Assembly: GCF_000179615.1 (NCBI RefSeq)
Contig: NZ_AEDD01000005.1
Location: 53,428-103,427 of the forward strand
Direction: 5' to 3'
Source of the DNA: Paenibacillus curdlanolyticus YK9
GTDB taxonomy: Bacteria > Bacillota > Bacilli > Paenibacillales > Paenibacillaceae
Length of the DNA: 50,000 nt
Shown here: piece by piece, positions 14,853 through 23,337 of the stretch
How positions within the stretch are numbered: the stretch's first letter is position 1
Layout: every line of letters starts with the position of its first letter
The notes under the pieces: generated by a model
Databases searched by the model: none
Told to the model about the DNA's origin: nothing
Seen by the model: the letters and a program-made list of their open reading frames with translations, nothing else
Position numbers and translations under genes: made by a program

Positions 14853-15560
14853 TTAACCATCTTGCGGCTCATAGCGAAGCGTACGGAACAGCTCATCGAG
14901 CTCGTCCTGATGCAGGTCGCGCCAACGCCCGTTAGCGAGATCCCCGAGATGGATGTTCATAATCCGCACGCGGCGCAGCCGCACGACACGATAGCCGAAC
15001 ACTTCGCACATTCGGCGAATTTGGCGGTTTTTGCCCTCGGTCAGTACAATTTTGAATATACGCTCTGCAATACGCGTAACCTGGCAAGGCAACGTCATCG
15101 TGCCAAGTATTCGCACGCCTTCGCTCATCCCTTTAATGAACATTGGGGTGACCGGACGATCTACCGTAACGATATATTCCTTCTCATGCTTGCCTTCAGC
15201 CCGCAGAATCCGATTCACGATATCGCCGTCGTTCGTCATCAGAATCAAGCCCTCTGAATCCTTATCCAGACGCCCGATCGGGAATATACGTTCAGAATGG
15301 CCTACAAAATCGACAATATTGCCCTTAATTTGCGACTCTGTCGTACTCGTGATGCCAACCGGCTTGTTCAGCGCTATGTATACATGCCGCCTAGACGCGC
15401 CGATTCGTTTGCCGTTAATGCGTACATCATCGCCCTGTTCAGCCTGACTACCTAGCTGTGCAACAATACCGTTAATCGTTACGCGCCCTTCGTCGACCAG
15501 CTTATCGGCTTCGCGTCGCGAGCAGAAGCCTGTCTCGCTTATGAATTTATTAATTCTCAC
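14853..15560 (-). CDS. rluF: 23S rRNA pseudouridine synthase RluF-type
   Basis: A 235-residue RNA-modifying enzyme of the RsuA/RluB/RluF group. The S4 RNA-binding domain spans about residues 1-50 (R-I-N-K-F-I-S-E-T-G-F-C-S-R-R-E-A-D). The catalytic Asp99 sits in G-R-L-D-K-D-S-E-G-L. K-N-R-Q-I-R-R-M-C and R-I-M-N-I complete the family pattern. The N-K-P-V-G-I-T-S-T-T-E and N-I-V-D-F-V motifs resemble RluF (U2604 of 23S rRNA), but the exact site is inferred. The GTG start lies six bases after the stop of the SDR gene, so the two form an operon. Confidence 0.88.
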   Translation of the reverse strand: MRINKFISETGFCSRREADKLVDEGRVTINGIVAQLGSQAEQGDDVRINGKRIGASRRHVYIALNKPVGITSTTESQIKGNIVDFVGHSERIFPIGRLDKDSEGLILMTNDGDIVNRILRAEGKHEKEYIVTVDRPVTPMFIKGMSEGVRILGTMTLPCQVTRIAERIFKIVLTEGKNRQIRRMCEVFGYRVVRLRRVRIMNIHLGDLANGRWRDLHQDELDELFRTLRYEPQDG

Positions 15561-15566
15561 CTGTCT

Positions 15567-16352
15567 TCACCCCATCATGCCGCTGTCCGTGCTTTCGTTG
15601 TCATCGTCATTATCACCTGTGCCCAGTGTCGCCGTATCGGAGGAGTTATACACATATACGCCTTCCGCCATGCTTCGCGTACCTGCCCGCAGCATCGCCT
15701 CAGCAACGATATCGCCGCCAATCGGCCGATATCGGCGAAGCCCGCCTAACATTAGCGGCCGAATCGCGATAGCCGCCCATGACCCGAGCAGCTCTGCCAG
15801 CCGAACCTCCTGGCGCTTGCCAAGCAGCAGCGAAGGACGAAAGAGGTGCAGCTCCGGCAGCCTCAGCTCCGCGAGTTCCTCCTCCAGCTCCCCCTTCACC
15901 CGGCTGTAAAAAAACGGCGAAGTCGTCGAGGCGCCCATCGCCGTTACGGCTACATATTTGCGAGCGTGGCGCTGTTTCGCCCACTCCCCAAGAGCTAGCG
16001 GATAGTCGAAGTCTACCATACGGAACGCTTCCTTCGTTCTGGCCTTCCGGATCGTCGTCCCAAGCGCGCAATATACGACGTCTGCCTCGACATCGGACAG
16101 CGCTTCGCCCAGACGGTCGAAATCAGCGACGATAACACGCAGCTTTGCCGCATGGGCCCCTGCTGCCGTGACAATTCTCGCCGATGCGCCATCCAACGGA
16201 CGCCGCGTCAAAACCGTAAGCGTCCGGCAATCCTTATGAGCCAACAGCTTTCGCAGCAGTGAACTGCCGACCAGTCCCGTCGCACCCGCAAGCAGGGCCC
16301 GATATTCAGTTGACGGAGCCGATTGCGCTGATCCCGATAGATGCCGTTCCAC
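15567..16352 (-). CDS. NAD(P)-binding atypical SDR oxidoreductase
   Basis: A 261-residue Rossmann protein. The nucleotide motif is L-L-A-G-A-T-G-L-V-G-S-S-L (about residues 20-32). It is followed by V-V-Y-C-A-L-G-T-T-I-R-K-A, V-D-F-D-Y-P-L-A, A-M-G-A-S-T-T-S-P-F-F-Y-S-R-V-K-G-E-L-E (which contains the active-site Y-x-x-x-K) and H-L-F-R-P-S-L-L-L-G. This matches the HTATIP2/YraR-like atypical SDR group; the substrate is unknown. The start is a GTG with a weak ribosome site. The C-terminus is a low-complexity Asp/Asn/Thr tail. It is cotranscribed with rluF. Confidence 0.82.
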   Translation of the reverse strand: MERHLSGSAQSAPSTEYRALLAGATGLVGSSLLRKLLAHKDCRTLTVLTRRPLDGASARIVTAAGAHAAKLRVIVADFDRLGEALSDVEADVVYCALGTTIRKARTKEAFRMVDFDYPLALGEWAKQRHARKYVAVTAMGASTTSPFFYSRVKGELEEELAELRLPELHLFRPSLLLGKRQEVRLAELLGSWAAIAIRPLMLGGLRRYRPIGGDIVAEAMLRAGTRSMAEGVYVYNSSDTATLGTGDNDDDNESTDSGMMG

Positions 16353-16449
16353 GTCGCGATCCCATCCTTCTTCACCCGCATTCGCCGATGCGATCTGTAA
16401 CGTCTATTGTACCTGATTTTGGGCTGTCAATCGAGACTCCTTCCGTTCT

Positions 16450-18273
16450 TTACAATATGGAGTGAACGGGATCTTGTTCGCCTGGCAATTCCGCCAGCTC
16501 CTCCTCCGCTACATTGCCGGGCAGCGTAATCGTCACGGAGGTTCCCACATCCACCTGGCTAACGATATCCATCGTGCCTCGATGGCTTTGAATGATACGC
16601 TGGCTCACCATTATGCCAAGCCCAGTTCCAGCTTCCTTGCCTGTAACGAACGGGTCGCCAAGCTGAGGGATCATCTCATCCGGTATGCCGCAGCCTTCGT
16701 CCGTAATCGTAATAATCGATTCGCCCCACTTGCTCTTCTCGATTGAGATATGAATGACGCCTCCCTTAGGCATCGCTTCCATTGCATTCTTCAACAGGTT
16801 AATAAATACTTGCTTCAGCTGATTCTCTTCGCAAGCGATATAACAGGTCTCCGAGCTGAAGTGGCTATCAAAAACAATGCCGCACAAATGCGCCTGGCTA
16901 TCCAGCAACGACATCACGTCGCCAAGTACGAACCGAACGTCCTTCACCTCATACTTCGTCGCTTGAGGCTTCGCCAAAATCAAAAATTCGCTTACGATTA
17001 AATTAATGCGATCCAGCTCGCCCAGCATCATATCAACATGGCGAATATTAAGCTTATTCGTCTGCTGCTGCAGCTGTAGAAACCCGCGAAGCGTCGTGAG
17101 CGGATTGCGGATTTCATGCGCGACGCCCGCTGCCAACTGGCCGACCGTCGTCAGCTTCTCGGAGCGGCGCAGCAATTCCTCCATTTTGTTGCGGCTCGTC
17201 ATATCGCGGGTAATGCTCGCTATTGCTCGAACGGCTCCGTTGCTGTCATGAATCGGCGAGGAGGTTACGCTAACCGAAATCCATTCGCCGCTCTTCGTCT
17301 CGCGCATCGTCTCCAGCGGAGGCTGCAGCTTCCCGGACAGCACGGCATCGATTGCTTTCTTCTCCTCGGTCATCCACTGCGGCGGAACAAGCGACAGCTT
17401 ATGCCCGATCGCTTCATGCTCCTCATACCCGAACATCTGCGTAAAAGCACGATTAATCGACGAAATTTGACCGTCCAGATCAACCACATGAATCGCATCC
17501 GTCGTATGATTAATGAATGATTCCAGGTAGTCCTTCATGGACCGATTCTCCTCGAACGCATGCTTCAGTTTGCCCATATAGATGTTAATGTTTTTGGACA
17601 TATTATTCATCTGCAAGGCAAGCTGGCCAAATTCGTCCCGGCTCTTGACCTTGATCATATCGTCGAATTGGCCATGCGCAACCTTCTGGACCTTCCAGAT
17701 AATCGTATCCAGCGGTCGGAAGAAGCGGCCCAACAGCCAATAAGCGATGCTCGTCAATACGACCAGCAGGATCACTGACACGATGAGCTCCTCACGGACC
17801 TGTTGATGCACAAGCCGATCCACGTACTCCAGATTTAGCACAACACGAACCACAAGCGGAACAGGCTGATCATCAATCCTTGCATACCGGATCAAGGCAT
17901 GTATGCCGTCACCTAACCGAATGTCTTTTATTGAAGCCTCACCTTGCTCGGCTTGCTGTATCGACTCCAGTTCTTGGGACAGGTCACCAAGCTCGTATGT
18001 TCCATACTTCAACAGAGGCTGATGATCGACCATCTTAAATGCGCTCATCTCCATGACGCCTTCGACAACGAAACCGTTTCCGGTACTCCTATCATTCATG
18101 CTTTCGGCAAGAGAACGTCCGTCCGCCAGCTTGTGGGTAACGTCTGTCAAATAAAGTCCGGCTTGCCGTTCAAGGATCGTATTCGACATCGTCCATTGAT
18201 GCATCAAATTAGCCGCTAGCAGGACGAATATAATGCCTGCTATAACTAGCGTCAGCTTCTGTTTGACCGACAC
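16450..18273 (-). CDS. Sporulation-type PAS sensor histidine kinase
   Basis: A 607-residue membrane kinase. It has an N-terminal helix (about 8-25) and an extracytoplasmic sensor region to about 160. The second helix (163-182) is followed by HAMP (183-235), PAS (about 250-360), HisKA with H-E-I-R-N-P-L-T-T-L-R-G-F-L-Q-L (phospho-acceptor His386) and HATPase_c with N-L-L-K-N-A-M-E-A, D-E-G-C-G-I-P and G-T-G-L-G-I. The HEIRNPLTTLRGFLQL box is the form found in KinA-KinE kinases that feed the Spo0F phosphorelay. No response regulator is adjacent, which fits that role. GTG start behind AAGGGTG. The target Spo0F is inferred from the box. Confidence 0.85.
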   Translation of the reverse strand: MSVKQKLTLVIAGIIFVLLAANLMHQWTMSNTILERQAGLYLTDVTHKLADGRSLAESMNDRSTGNGFVVEGVMEMSAFKMVDHQPLLKYGTYELGDLSQELESIQQAEQGEASIKDIRLGDGIHALIRYARIDDQPVPLVVRVVLNLEYVDRLVHQQVREELIVSVILLVVLTSIAYWLLGRFFRPLDTIIWKVQKVAHGQFDDMIKVKSRDEFGQLALQMNNMSKNINIYMGKLKHAFEENRSMKDYLESFINHTTDAIHVVDLDGQISSINRAFTQMFGYEEHEAIGHKLSLVPPQWMTEEKKAIDAVLSGKLQPPLETMRETKSGEWISVSVTSSPIHDSNGAVRAIASITRDMTSRNKMEELLRRSEKLTTVGQLAAGVAHEIRNPLTTLRGFLQLQQQTNKLNIRHVDMMLGELDRINLIVSEFLILAKPQATKYEVKDVRFVLGDVMSLLDSQAHLCGIVFDSHFSSETCYIACEENQLKQVFINLLKNAMEAMPKGGVIHISIEKSKWGESIITITDEGCGIPDEMIPQLGDPFVTGKEAGTGLGIMVSQRIIQSHRGTMDIVSQVDVGTSVTITLPGNVAEEELAELPGEQDPVHSIL

Positions 18274-18430
18274 AATACGTCACACCCTTTTTTTACGGTT
18301 TTTCGCTCTATTTCGCTATTTTCTTCTAATAGAATCATACCATAATTACCATGAAATGAAAGCGATCCAAAAGTATCATCTCATCCCGCGCTTGTCTTCG
18401 CATTTGGGTATAAATCCGCAGCCTTCTAAA

Positions 18431-18581
18431 AGTTATCCCAATAATATTGTGGATAACATGTGTATTATTCTTTCGTTGCTCACATTTTGCGCACATTGTT
18501 CACATTAGTTGTACACAGTTATGGATAATCTGTTGATAAAACTGTGGAAAACTATTTGGGATATCCACATAACTATACACA
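18431..18581. promoter_or_regulatory. Cluster of DnaA-box-like sites
   Basis: AT-rich stretch with one perfect DnaA box (TTATCCACA, on minus, 18448-18456). Six one-mismatch boxes occur at 18509-18517, 18520-18528, 18531-18539, 18543-18551, 18561-18569 and 18573-18581; both strands are used. A looser site is at 18433. Spacing from 18509 on is tight (about 10-18 bases). No dnaA or dnaN is in the window, so this is not obviously the origin. Origin-proximal DnaA-box clusters that titrate DnaA are known in Bacillus subtilis. Mechanism here is inference. Confidence 0.6.
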
Positions 18582-18625
18582 AGCTGTTAACAACGAATGT
18601 TTGTTCGCGGCATAATTCGAGGTTG

Positions 18626-18632
18626 TTCGACA
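18626..18632 (-). promoter_or_regulatory. Spo0A-box-like site
   Basis: TTCGACA, the complement of the 0A-box core TGTCGAA, lies between the DnaA-box cluster and tadA. A single 7-mer is weak evidence by itself. Confidence 0.25.
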
Positions 18633-18733
18633 TCCGTGATGCGTCGATTAACGCCGATGAACCTTTAAGCTTGTCGCGAGACGGCCAACGCTCGTCAACA
18701 GCGTCCAAACAAGATACAATAGACGCGAGGTGA

Positions 18734-19234
<501 letters not shown>

Positions 19235-19245
19235 CCTAAGTTGTA

Positions 19246-19419
19246 TTACGTTGAAGCTTTCTTCTTCGCTTGCATCTGCTGCAGTACAATTATGACGCGG
19301 TCAGCTTCCTCGCTGATCGCCAATACATCCGGGTCTGTCAAGTTACCTCGCGCTTCAGCCATCTCATGAAGCTTCTGACGGAGCGCTTGCAGTTGGGTGA
19401 GCAGTTCATTCTTATCCAT
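19246..19419 (-). CDS. Spo0E-like aspartyl-phosphate phosphatase
   Basis: A 57-residue protein beginning M-D-K-N-E-L-L. It forms one helical hairpin: L-L-T-Q-L-Q-A-L-R-Q-K-L-H-E-M, the turn G-N-L-T-D-P-D-V-L, then I-S-E-E-A-D-R-V-I. The S-x-x-x-D signature (Ser36, Asp40) and the L-T-D-P-x-V-L turn are diagnostic of the Spo0E family, which dephosphorylates Spo0A-P and delays sporulation. It is shorter than a 60-codon cut-off and easily missed. The ribosome site is weak: AGGAG lies 19 bases upstream of the ATG, so the true start could differ. Two Spo0A-box cores lie about 100-130 bases upstream (19513-19551). The gene ends convergently with tadA. Confidence 0.8.
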   Translation of the reverse strand: MDKNELLTQLQALRQKLHEMAEARGNLTDPDVLAISEEADRVIIVLQQMQAKKKAST

Positions 19420-19512
19420 GACACACGCTCTAGGCTCGCTCCTATCATGACGTAAACTCTTGTGGTATAACCACTATTATACGCAATGACAGTGTGAGAG
19501 TCTGTTGGAATC

Positions 19513-19551
19513 TGTCGAATATTTTGGACGTTACCATCATATTTTTCGACA
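19513..19551 (-). promoter_or_regulatory. Paired Spo0A boxes upstream of spo0E-like gene
   Basis: Two perfect 0A-box cores TGTCGAA in inverted orientation (19513-19519 and, as TTCGACA, 19545-19551). A TATAAT (within GCGTATAATAG on minus, about 19479-19484) lies downstream of them, with only a poor minus-35 match. That arrangement is seen at Spo0A-activated sigma-A promoters. Inferred feedback control. Confidence 0.5.
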
Positions 19552-19593
19552 TACTCCAAAATTATCTAGGTCTAAATACCTGTTTTTTTACAT

Positions 19594-20841
19594 TTAATGA
19601 CGGCGATGATTGACCCATGCCAGCACTGATAGGATCACGGCAATTGGGATAAATAGAACGAACCATGCGCCAGGATGGGAGAAATCCAGCGTCCAGCCTA
19701 GACCGGATGTTTTGCGGACAAAAATGCCCTGGTCTGCAAATGATGTAATGCCCACCACGAGTAAAATCGGTACGATCAGAATGACCCATGCAAGCGGCTT
19801 GGCCGCATTGATCGTCCACCCTATCCCGACTCGCTTCTCGACCATCAGTGCAGGATCATCTGGATTCCAATATACGCTCCCCAGCTTCCAATGCCGATCC
19901 TCGCCCCGCGAAGGAATATCGAACGCTTCCCGGCCTTTATTCACGCGCATCATGTAGAAAATAGACACCCCAACTAGAACCATAGGAATAACCGCAATGA
20001 ACAGCGATTCCCCTCCCATCGAGCCTTGATAGAGCGCGACTGCCTGCACCCAGCCCAACAGCAGAACGATGAAGAAGCAGAGAATAACCATTATTAGCGA
20101 AATGCCTCGGCGATATTTGCGCTCCGCCTCTGCCGATTGCTCGGGACGGCTCGGATCTAGCCGCACACTGGAGGAACTGATCGCCATATTCGTGAATGCC
20201 AAGCCCGCAATCATCGCAAGCTGAATGAAATTCAGCTGCAGAACGATCCCCCACGACTTGGCATGGGAGGCGATTACGGTGCCATCCCAATCGAATTTGG
20301 TCGGAATGATCGCAGGCATCGTGTCATACGACATAATGGCAATAACAGCACATATTATCGTTACGAGCAATGACGGAATAAACCATAGGATGCCGTACGT
20401 GTTCGGTTCGTTGCGAAAAGAGAGCATAGTCGCCGCTTGCCGCGGCTGCTCCTGCTGCCAGCCTTCCCGTTCCTTGAGCGAAAGCATCCGGCGATGAAAA
20501 GCGATAAATAAAGCGAAGCCCACGAGCAGCAGACCGAGCGTAGCCGCTGAGCCTAATAAAGGAGCAGACGCTTCATCTGCACTGGCTGCAGCGGATGTCG
20601 CGATGCGGCCAACTCCGTTCACATCAAGAAAGCCGACAAGCCCTGCTATCACCACAGCAATAATGAGCAGTAAGAGAGTATGCTGCCGGCGCATACGGGA
20701 AATTTCTGCGTGCTGCCTCTCCTTGCTTGGCACGCTCACGCCGAATGGCGTGCGGAGCGATACAAAGGGTACAGTAGCTAGCGCCAGCAATACGACCAAG
20801 TAAGGAATCAACATCGTCAACCACATGTTAAACGAGTTCAT
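19594..20841 (-). CDS. DUF1648/DUF5808 membrane protein
   Basis: A 415-residue polytopic membrane protein with about nine hydrophobic segments. A DUF1648-like stretch (M-P-A-I-I-P-T-K-F-D-W-D-G) lies near the middle. C-terminally, a DUF5808 unit has W-K-L-G-S-V-Y-W-N-P-D-D-P-A-L-M-V-E-K-R-V-G-I-G-W-T. These domains recur in Bacillales membrane proteins encoded next to YtrA-type GntR regulators. The gene begins exactly where the GntR gene stops (TAAATG), so it is the second gene of a coupled two-gene operon. Function unknown; a role in sensing envelope stress or antibiotics is a guess from that pairing. Confidence 0.85.
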   Translation of the reverse strand: MNSFNMWLTMLIPYLVVLLALATVPFVSLRTPFGVSVPSKERQHAEISRMRRQHTLLLLIIAVVIAGLVGFLDVNGVGRIATSAAASADEASAPLLGSAATLGLLLVGFALFIAFHRRMLSLKEREGWQQEQPRQAATMLSFRNEPNTYGILWFIPSLLVTIICAVIAIMSYDTMPAIIPTKFDWDGTVIASHAKSWGIVLQLNFIQLAMIAGLAFTNMAISSSSVRLDPSRPEQSAEAERKYRRGISLIMVILCFFIVLLLGWVQAVALYQGSMGGESLFIAVIPMVLVGVSIFYMMRVNKGREAFDIPSRGEDRHWKLGSVYWNPDDPALMVEKRVGIGWTINAAKPLAWVILIVPILLVVGITSFADQGIFVRKTSGLGWTLDFSHPGAWFVLFIPIAVILSVLAWVNHRRH

Positions 20842-21243
20842 TTATATCGTCCCCCCTTCACGTCTTGCATGCAACTGCTCGAACGCTTGGCGGCATAACG
20901 CCAGCCATCGTTCCTCTGTCATCCCGCGACCGACTGCCTCCGCAGCCATCGGCCTCAGCTCTCGCTCCAGCCGCTCCTCGAACGCCAAGTCTGCCGGCGG
21001 CATGCCGCCAGCTTGCACGACCGCGCCCTTTTGCCGATGAATCTGGACAAAACCGCTATCCTTCAAAATCGAGTACGCTTTATTCACGGTATGCAAATTA
21101 ATGCCAAGATCCGATGCCAATGCACGCACGGAAGGCAATGCCTGACCGGGCTTCAGCTCCCCTGTAGCAATACCCTCCATGATCTGATTCGTAAGCTGGT
21201 TGTAGATCGGGGTATCGGATTCGAGATCGATGCGAATAATCAT
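20842..21243 (-). CDS. GntR-family regulator, YtrA subfamily
   Basis: A 133-residue regulator. The winged HTH reads P-I-Y-N-Q-L-T-N-Q-I-M-E-G-I-A-T-G-E-L-K-P-G-Q-A-L-P-S-V-R-A-L-A-S-D-L-G-I-N-L-H-T-V-N-K-A-Y (about residues 11-55). A short C-terminal helical region has no effector domain, as in the YtrA subfamily. The ATG at 21243 follows GGAGG by about six bases. Cotranscribed with the DUF1648/DUF5808 membrane gene, probably autoregulated through the dyad at 21271-21295. Confidence 0.9.
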   Translation of the reverse strand: MIIRIDLESDTPIYNQLTNQIMEGIATGELKPGQALPSVRALASDLGINLHTVNKAYSILKDSGFVQIHRQKGAVVQAGGMPPADLAFEERLERELRPMAAEAVGRGMTEERWLALCRQAFEQLHARREGGTI

Positions 21244-21270
21244 AGCTGCACCTCCGTTCTTGACGATGTT

Positions 21271-21295
21271 TCTGTTATACTCGTAATATAACAGA
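21271..21295. promoter_or_regulatory. GntR operator dyad
   Basis: Perfect nine-base arms TCTGTTATA and TATAACAGA separated by seven bases, 28 bases before the GntR start. The arms overlap plausible minus-10 sequence (TATATT/TATAAC), so repressor binding would block transcription. Confidence 0.65.
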
Positions 21296-21340
21296 GTTAA
21301 AGAGGGAGCGCAAAGGGAATCTCTCCTATGAATGCATGTA

Positions 21341-21379
21341 AAAAGCCTTTCCCTTTGAACTTTATCGGGAAAGGCTTTT
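21341..21379 (-). terminator. Terminator beyond decayed gene
   Basis: AAAAGCCTTTCCC and GGGAAAGGCTTTT form a perfect 13-base stem around a 13-base loop. It directly follows the TAA of the minus-strand remnant at 21392, so an expressed gene once ended here. Confidence 0.8.
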
Positions 21380-21391
21380 GTTGCGACATTA

Positions 21392-21660
21392 TTATTGCTT
21401 CTGCGATTGAATGTTATTGTAACCAAGTTGAATTTCATTTCCGCCACTATCCTGCACGCCTGAACGGACAGATAGATGGAGTTCCCTGCTAACAACGTAG
21501 CTGTCGTACCATGCGCCCACATCGAGCTCCACTGCATTGCCCGAAGCCGCATTTACCGTTGGAGGTGTGCCGAACATGCAGCCTTAACCGCTTCAATATA
21601 AGGCAGTGCATTCGACTCCTTCTTAACGAAGTTGCACCGTGCGAATATTCCATGGTAAAA
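21392..21660 (-). pseudogene. Frameshifted 3' remnant of unknown gene
   Basis: The end portion reads F-G-T-P-P-T-V-N-A-A-S-G-N-A-V-E-L-D-V-G-A-W-Y-D-S-Y-V-V-S and ends ...G-Y-N-N-I-Q-S-Q-K-Q at a TAA, just before a strong terminator. Upstream, in another frame, coding-like sequence reads G-I-F-A-R-C-N-F-V-K-K-E-S-N-A-L-P-Y-I-E-A-V-K-A-A; the two join near 21575 if one base is lost or gained. The in-frame ATG of the 3' part has no ribosome site. I read it as the tail of a secreted or surface gene cut short near tRNA-Arg. Family not recognised. Confidence 0.4.
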
Positions 21661-21673
21661 TAATCTTCACCGC

Positions 21674-21750
21674 GCGCCCGTAGCTCAGCAGGATAGAGCG
21701 ACAGTTTCCTAAACTGCAGGTCGTACGTTCGAATCGTATCGGGCGCGCCA
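21674..21750 (+). tRNA. tRNA-Arg (CCU)
   Basis: A 77-base cloverleaf with acceptor stem GCGCCCG/CGGGCGC, D-arm GCTC-AGCAGGATA-GAGC, anticodon loop TTCCTAA (anticodon CCT), T-loop TTCGAAT and encoded CCA. It reads AGG arginine codons. A terminator follows. tRNA genes are common integration sites, and a decayed gene lies 14 bases to its left. Confidence 0.95.
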
Positions 21751-21763
21751 TTACAAAGCCTTG

Positions 21764-21792
21764 AAACCCTTGATATATCAAGGGTTTTTTGT
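21764..21792 (+). terminator. Terminator after tRNA-Arg
   Basis: AAACCCTTGATATATCAAGGGTTT is a near-perfect palindrome followed by TTTGTTTTT. Confidence 0.85.
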
Positions 21793-22019
21793 TTTTCTAT
21801 TTAATAAAACAGCCATATTGGGCACGGACCGGAACATAACCTATACATCCCGTCCACCTACACAAACCGACAGACTTTTCACCCCGGGCTAGCTATAATC
21901 AAATGGTTCAAACGTTTGCACAAATTCAAAAAGGGGGTCTTTCCCCATAGAGAAGCACAACCGGATAGGTGATGAGATCGATACCCTATTGAAATCCCAT
22001 CCCACTGAAGGAGTGATCG

Positions 22020-22550
22020 ATGATGAACAAGAAGTTAAACGGTATCTTACGTAAAAAAGTAGCCTCTGCGACAGCGGCGCTGCTGCTTGCAAGCAGCCTT
22101 AGCGTCATTACTGCGAGCGCCAGCGGCAACATTATCCCGCTCATGACTTCCAATACGAATTCGCTAGGCACGGCATACGCAAGCAGCGAATGGGCAGGCC
22201 ACGAAGCGTATCAAGCATTCGACCATAACGACAGCACGTATTGGTCAACCTCCAGCGGCTCCTACGGCGAGCTAAGATTCTCTTTCAGCAGCCAGAAGAA
22301 AGTAACGTCCTATACGCTCCGAACCTCGTCCCAAGCTGCCGGGAACACGCCGAAGAACTGGACCTTCCAAGCCTCCAATGATGGCGTGAATTGGACCGTG
22401 CTGGACACCGCAGCGTACACGCTGTCCCCGAATTTTACGTATACGTTCTCGATTCTTAACAATTCCTACTACAGTAAATACCGGCTTGTGATTACCGCTA
22501 ACGGCGGGGCTTACTCGACCTCCGTCGCTGAAGTCCAGATGTTCGAGTAA
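22020..22550 (+). CDS. Secreted discoidin (F5/8 type C) domain protein
   Basis: A 176-residue exported protein. The signal peptide is N-terminal (K-K-rich start, A-A-L-L-L-A-S-S-L-S-V-I-T, cleavage after A-S-A, about residue 34). The remainder is one F5/8 type C fold: A-Y-A-S-S-E-W-A-G-H-E-A-Y-Q-A-F-D, then Y-W-S-T, P-K-N-W-T-F-Q-A-S-N-D-G-V-N-W-T-V-L-D-T and a C-terminal A-E-V-Q-M-F. Such modules bind carbohydrate or cell-surface ligands. Nothing catalytic is attached. ATG at 22020 after GGAG. The gene is followed by a terminator that overlaps the end of the convergent TetR gene. The discoidin repeats of the 25412 and 29696 genes are similar in type. Confidence 0.85.
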   Translation: MMNKKLNGILRKKVASATAALLLASSLSVITASASGNIIPLMTSNTNSLGTAYASSEWAGHEAYQAFDHNDSTYWSTSSGSYGELRFSFSSQKKVTSYTLRTSSQAAGNTPKNWTFQASNDGVNWTVLDTAAYTLSPNFTYTFSILNNSYYSKYRLVITANGGAYSTSVAEVQMFE

Positions 22551-22604
22551 GGCAAGCTCGCTTCACAAAGGCTGCATACGAAGCGCAAGACCATGTGCGA
22601 TTCC

Positions 22605-22637
22605 ATCTCCTACGAATTAAGCGTAGGAGATTTTTTT
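22605..22637. terminator. Shared terminator of convergent genes
   Basis: ATCTCCTACG and CGTAGGAGAT around a seven-base loop, then seven T on plus. It lies partly inside the last codons of the minus-strand TetR gene (stop at 22610). Confidence 0.85.
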
Positions 22638-23245
22638 GTGTCATCCGTGCGCTCCGCCTGCTCCGAATAAGGCGTCAACAGCGACAGCTGCTTGGCAAGA
22701 TATTGCGGCGTGTAAGGCATATCATTGCGAAGCCAGCACACAATAGTACCGATGACGGCGGAGGAGCCATGCCAGATCGCTATATCCATAGGCACGCTCA
22801 CAGCCGAAGAAGGCATGAATACCTTCCGCTGCTCAAGCCGATTCGTGATGACATCGGACAACAGCTTTTGAAGCCGTTCCGTGAATACGGGTACGCGTTT
22901 GGATGCAAGCACAACTTTATAGAACTTCGCATGCTCCGCAATGTGCTCCAGAAGCTCGACAAGCTTCGCCCAGCTGCTCTTTAGCTGAAGCTGGCCTTCC
23001 TCCATATGCAAAATCATGCGCAGATTATGAACCATGTCATCTGCCATTTTCTCCATCAAGTCCGGGATGTCCTTATAGTGGAGATAAAATGTAACTCGGT
23101 TAATGGTGGCCCGCTCCGCTATGCGATTGACCGTTATTTTCTCAAGCTCGATCTCCTGCAGCAGCTCAATAAAAGCATCTCGAATCAATTGACGCGTTCG
23201 AATGACACGCGGATCCGTGATCGAAGGCTTGGTGGACATAGACAT
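22610..23245 (-). CDS. TetR-family repressor
   Basis: A 211-residue regulator. The HTH is at the N-terminus: R-T-R-Q-L-I-R-D-A-F-I-E-L-L-Q-E-I, E-K-I-T-V-N-R-I-A-E-R-A-T-I-N-R-V-T-F-Y-L-H-Y-K-D (about residues 13-55). The rest is the helical ligand-binding domain, similar to the DhaS/AcrR-like group in Bacillales. The ATG at 23245 follows AAGGGAAC. It is divergent from a DHA2 transporter, and two copies of a shared operator motif lie between the two genes, so it very likely represses the transporter and itself until an antimicrobial or metabolite binds. Confidence 0.88.
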   Translation of the reverse strand: MSMSTKPSITDPRVIRTRQLIRDAFIELLQEIELEKITVNRIAERATINRVTFYLHYKDIPDLMEKMADDMVHNLRMILHMEEGQLQLKSSWAKLVELLEHIAEHAKFYKVVLASKRVPVFTERLQKLLSDVITNRLEQRKVFMPSSAVSVPMDIAIWHGSSAVIGTIVCWLRNDMPYTPQYLAKQLSLLTPYSEQAERTDDTKKSPTLNS

Positions 23246-23337
23246 TCGTTCCCTTCTGCATTTGACGTTATTCGTGGACGACAATTGCTTGCTTCTGTGT
23301 GGATTTTATCCCATGTGGACGACAGATTCTGTTCATT

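Noticed and set aside
18431-18581. Chromosomal origin oriC
   Set aside because: DnaA boxes are present but dnaA and dnaN are not, and gene order places oriC to the right of the window. A regulatory DnaA-box cluster fits better.
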